DNA of 49,801 nt from contig NZ_JABBYG020000029.1 of assembly GCF_012935325.2 (NCBI RefSeq), forward strand, positions 1 to 49,801, in the 5' to 3' direction. The notes beneath the pieces are model-generated. The model had not been told where the DNA came from, searched no databases, and saw only the letters and a program-made list of their open reading frames with translations. This document shows positions 49,139-49,801 of this stretch, one piece after another (the stretch's first letter is position 1; each line of letters begins with the position of its first letter). The stretch is from Paenibacillus sp. PL91. Its GTDB lineage: Bacteria > Bacillota > Bacilli > Paenibacillales > Paenibacillaceae. A program made the position numbers and the translations under genes.

Positions 49139-49326
49139 TCGCCTCGGGCCGACCGTGTGGCTCAGCAGCCCTTGGATTAGAAACATCAGTTAGAAAAGGC
49201 CCGGGTTTTCCATGGAAAATTCCCCAACGAACAATTATTTCCATTTGGTGAGGTGACCCCTATTACATAAAAATCCGGAATCTGAAACTCTTATGGGCCA
49301 ATTTAGATAATGGTAAATTGTAAAAG
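49139..49326. other. Intergenic stretch without recognised features
   Basis: I see no gene, repeat or regulatory element here that I can support; GC content rises at the start (GCCTCGGGCCGACC) and then falls. Confidence 0.4.
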
Positions 49327-49355
49327 AAAAAGAGCTTATTTCGTTCGCTCTTTTT
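49327..49355. terminator. Bidirectional hairpin terminator
   Basis: AAAAAGAGC and GCTCTTTTT pair perfectly around an eleven-base loop, with A-tract and T-tract on opposite sides, so it can work on either strand. Confidence 0.65.
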
Positions 49356-49382
49356 ATAGAGCAATTGTAGTACATTTAAATC

Positions 49383-49424
49383 GGTGCGGTTCGTTTGTTC
49401 CGAACGTAAGCGGCGCCTTTTTTT
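49383..49424 (+). terminator. Hairpin terminator before the SH3b gene
   Basis: GGTGC with GCGCC and GTTCG with CGAAC form a two-part stem, followed by seven T. It insulates the following gene from upstream transcription. Confidence 0.65.
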
Positions 49425-49535
49425 GCAATATTACAACAAACGTTAGAATCTGACGTATATCTCTAGTTTTTGGCGGCGCATGGAGAATACGGGCGTTATT
49501 TTGCATATATAGGTCTGCATGAATCTAGTAATTGC

Positions 49536-49544
49536 TGGTATAAT
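49536..49544 (+). promoter_or_regulatory. Extended -10 promoter of the SH3b gene
   Basis: TGGTATAAT is an extended -10 element, with only a weak -35 (CTGCAT) 18 bases further upstream. It lies about 40 bases before the start codon. Confidence 0.5.
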
Positions 49545-49583
49545 AGTAGACCTACATAGCTAAGAATACTAAAGGAGACTTGT

Positions 49584-49801
49584 ATGAAAAAAATTGTATA
49601 CCTAATAATTTTGATCTGTGGGTTGATTAGTATTTCCGGTTATATACCAAACCGGGCGGAAGCAAGCGGTAGTTATACAGCCAAGGTATACACCGACTCA
49701 TTGAACGTCCGCAGCGAACCTTCTCTTAAATCGTCGATCGTGGGTGCTTTGAAGAATCGCGAGATGGTCACCGTTTCGAATGAAGAGCACGGCTGGCTGC
49801 G
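49584..49801 (+). CDS. Secreted SH3b-domain protein (partial)
   Basis: The visible 72 codons give a signal peptide (KKIVYLIILICGLISISGYI, cut near AEA) and the start of a bacterial SH3 domain (TDSLNVRSEPSLKSSIVGAL, then VTVSNEEHGWL). Such domains bind cell-wall peptides, often in wall hydrolases; the catalytic part, if any, lies outside the window. AAAGGAG is seven bases upstream of the ATG. Separated from the element by three terminators, it is probably outside it. Confidence 0.85.
   Translation, partial: MKKIVYLIILICGLISISGYIPNRAEASGSYTAKVYTDSLNVRSEPSLKSSIVGALKNREMVTVSNEEHGWL

Overview
The window looks like DNA from a low-to-moderate-GC, Gram-positive spore-former of the Bacillales, most likely Paenibacillus or a relative. 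This is an inference from AGGAGG-type ribosome binding sites, frequent GTG/TTG starts, a Firmicutes-type LexA box, a YolD-like gene, an SLH-domain surface protein, TcpC/TcpE-type conjugation proteins and an Alp/ParM-like segregation pair. Between about 5.4 and 48.6 kb it reads as part of a conjugative element (plasmid or ICE) flanked by older accessory DNA. No relaxase, integrase or recognisable Rep protein is in the window, so the element extends beyond it or uses proteins I do not recognise.

Layout. (1) 1-5.4 kb: tail of a methionine aminopeptidase-like gene, a YjbR/MmcQ gene, a LexA-box-controlled yolD pair, a seven-repeat SBBP protein with a collagen-like tail, then about 0.85 kb of decayed DNA ending in an array of four sites that closely resembles a Tn7-type transposon end. 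(2) 5.4-16.8 kb, minus strand: a type IV secretion (conjugation) operon with a double-domain wall hydrolase, VirB6-like protein, VirB4 ATPase, TcpE, a TcpD-like small membrane protein and TcpC/VirB8-like protein. Two small membrane proteins and a replication-relaxation family protein lie upstream. (3) 17.3-19.4 kb: an actin-like ParM and a ParR-like partner with a near-consensus promoter. (4) 19.4-21.85 kb: 2.5 kb of non-coding DNA with diverged direct repeats and iteron-like TCCGGTTATA repeats, a candidate origin, centromere or oriT. (5) 21.9-30.5 kb: an HTH protein, the VirD4 coupling protein, two repressor-like regulators, two unknown proteins, an S1-domain RNA-binding protein, a winged-helix protein and a short protein resembling only the N-terminal, RNA-binding part of TnpB. 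(6) 30.6-39.8 kb: a Tad/Flp-type pilus operon (two CpaE/TadZ-like ATPases, CpaB, TadA, TadB, TadC, five tandem pilin-like paralogues, two TadE/TadG-like pseudopilins). (7) 39.9-48.6 kb: a frameshifted HD-GYP gene, an SLH protein and a giant secreted multi-domain surface protein. (8) 48.7-49.8 kb: a decayed gene, three hairpin terminators and the start of an SH3b secreted protein.

How it may work together. Most transcription units of the element are preceded by related AT-rich sites built on TTAATTAGTATA and TACTATT, suggesting one regulon controlled by an element-encoded repressor (the XRE or winged-helix protein near 25.5-26.6 kb). A conjugative channel, a pilus machine without recognisable prepilin leaders or a peptidase, large surface proteins and a segregation module under shared control would make a self-transferring element that also builds its own adhesive or mating pilus. 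This joint Tad-plus-T4SS system, with its pilin array and the nuclease-less TnpB-like protein, is the most interesting content.
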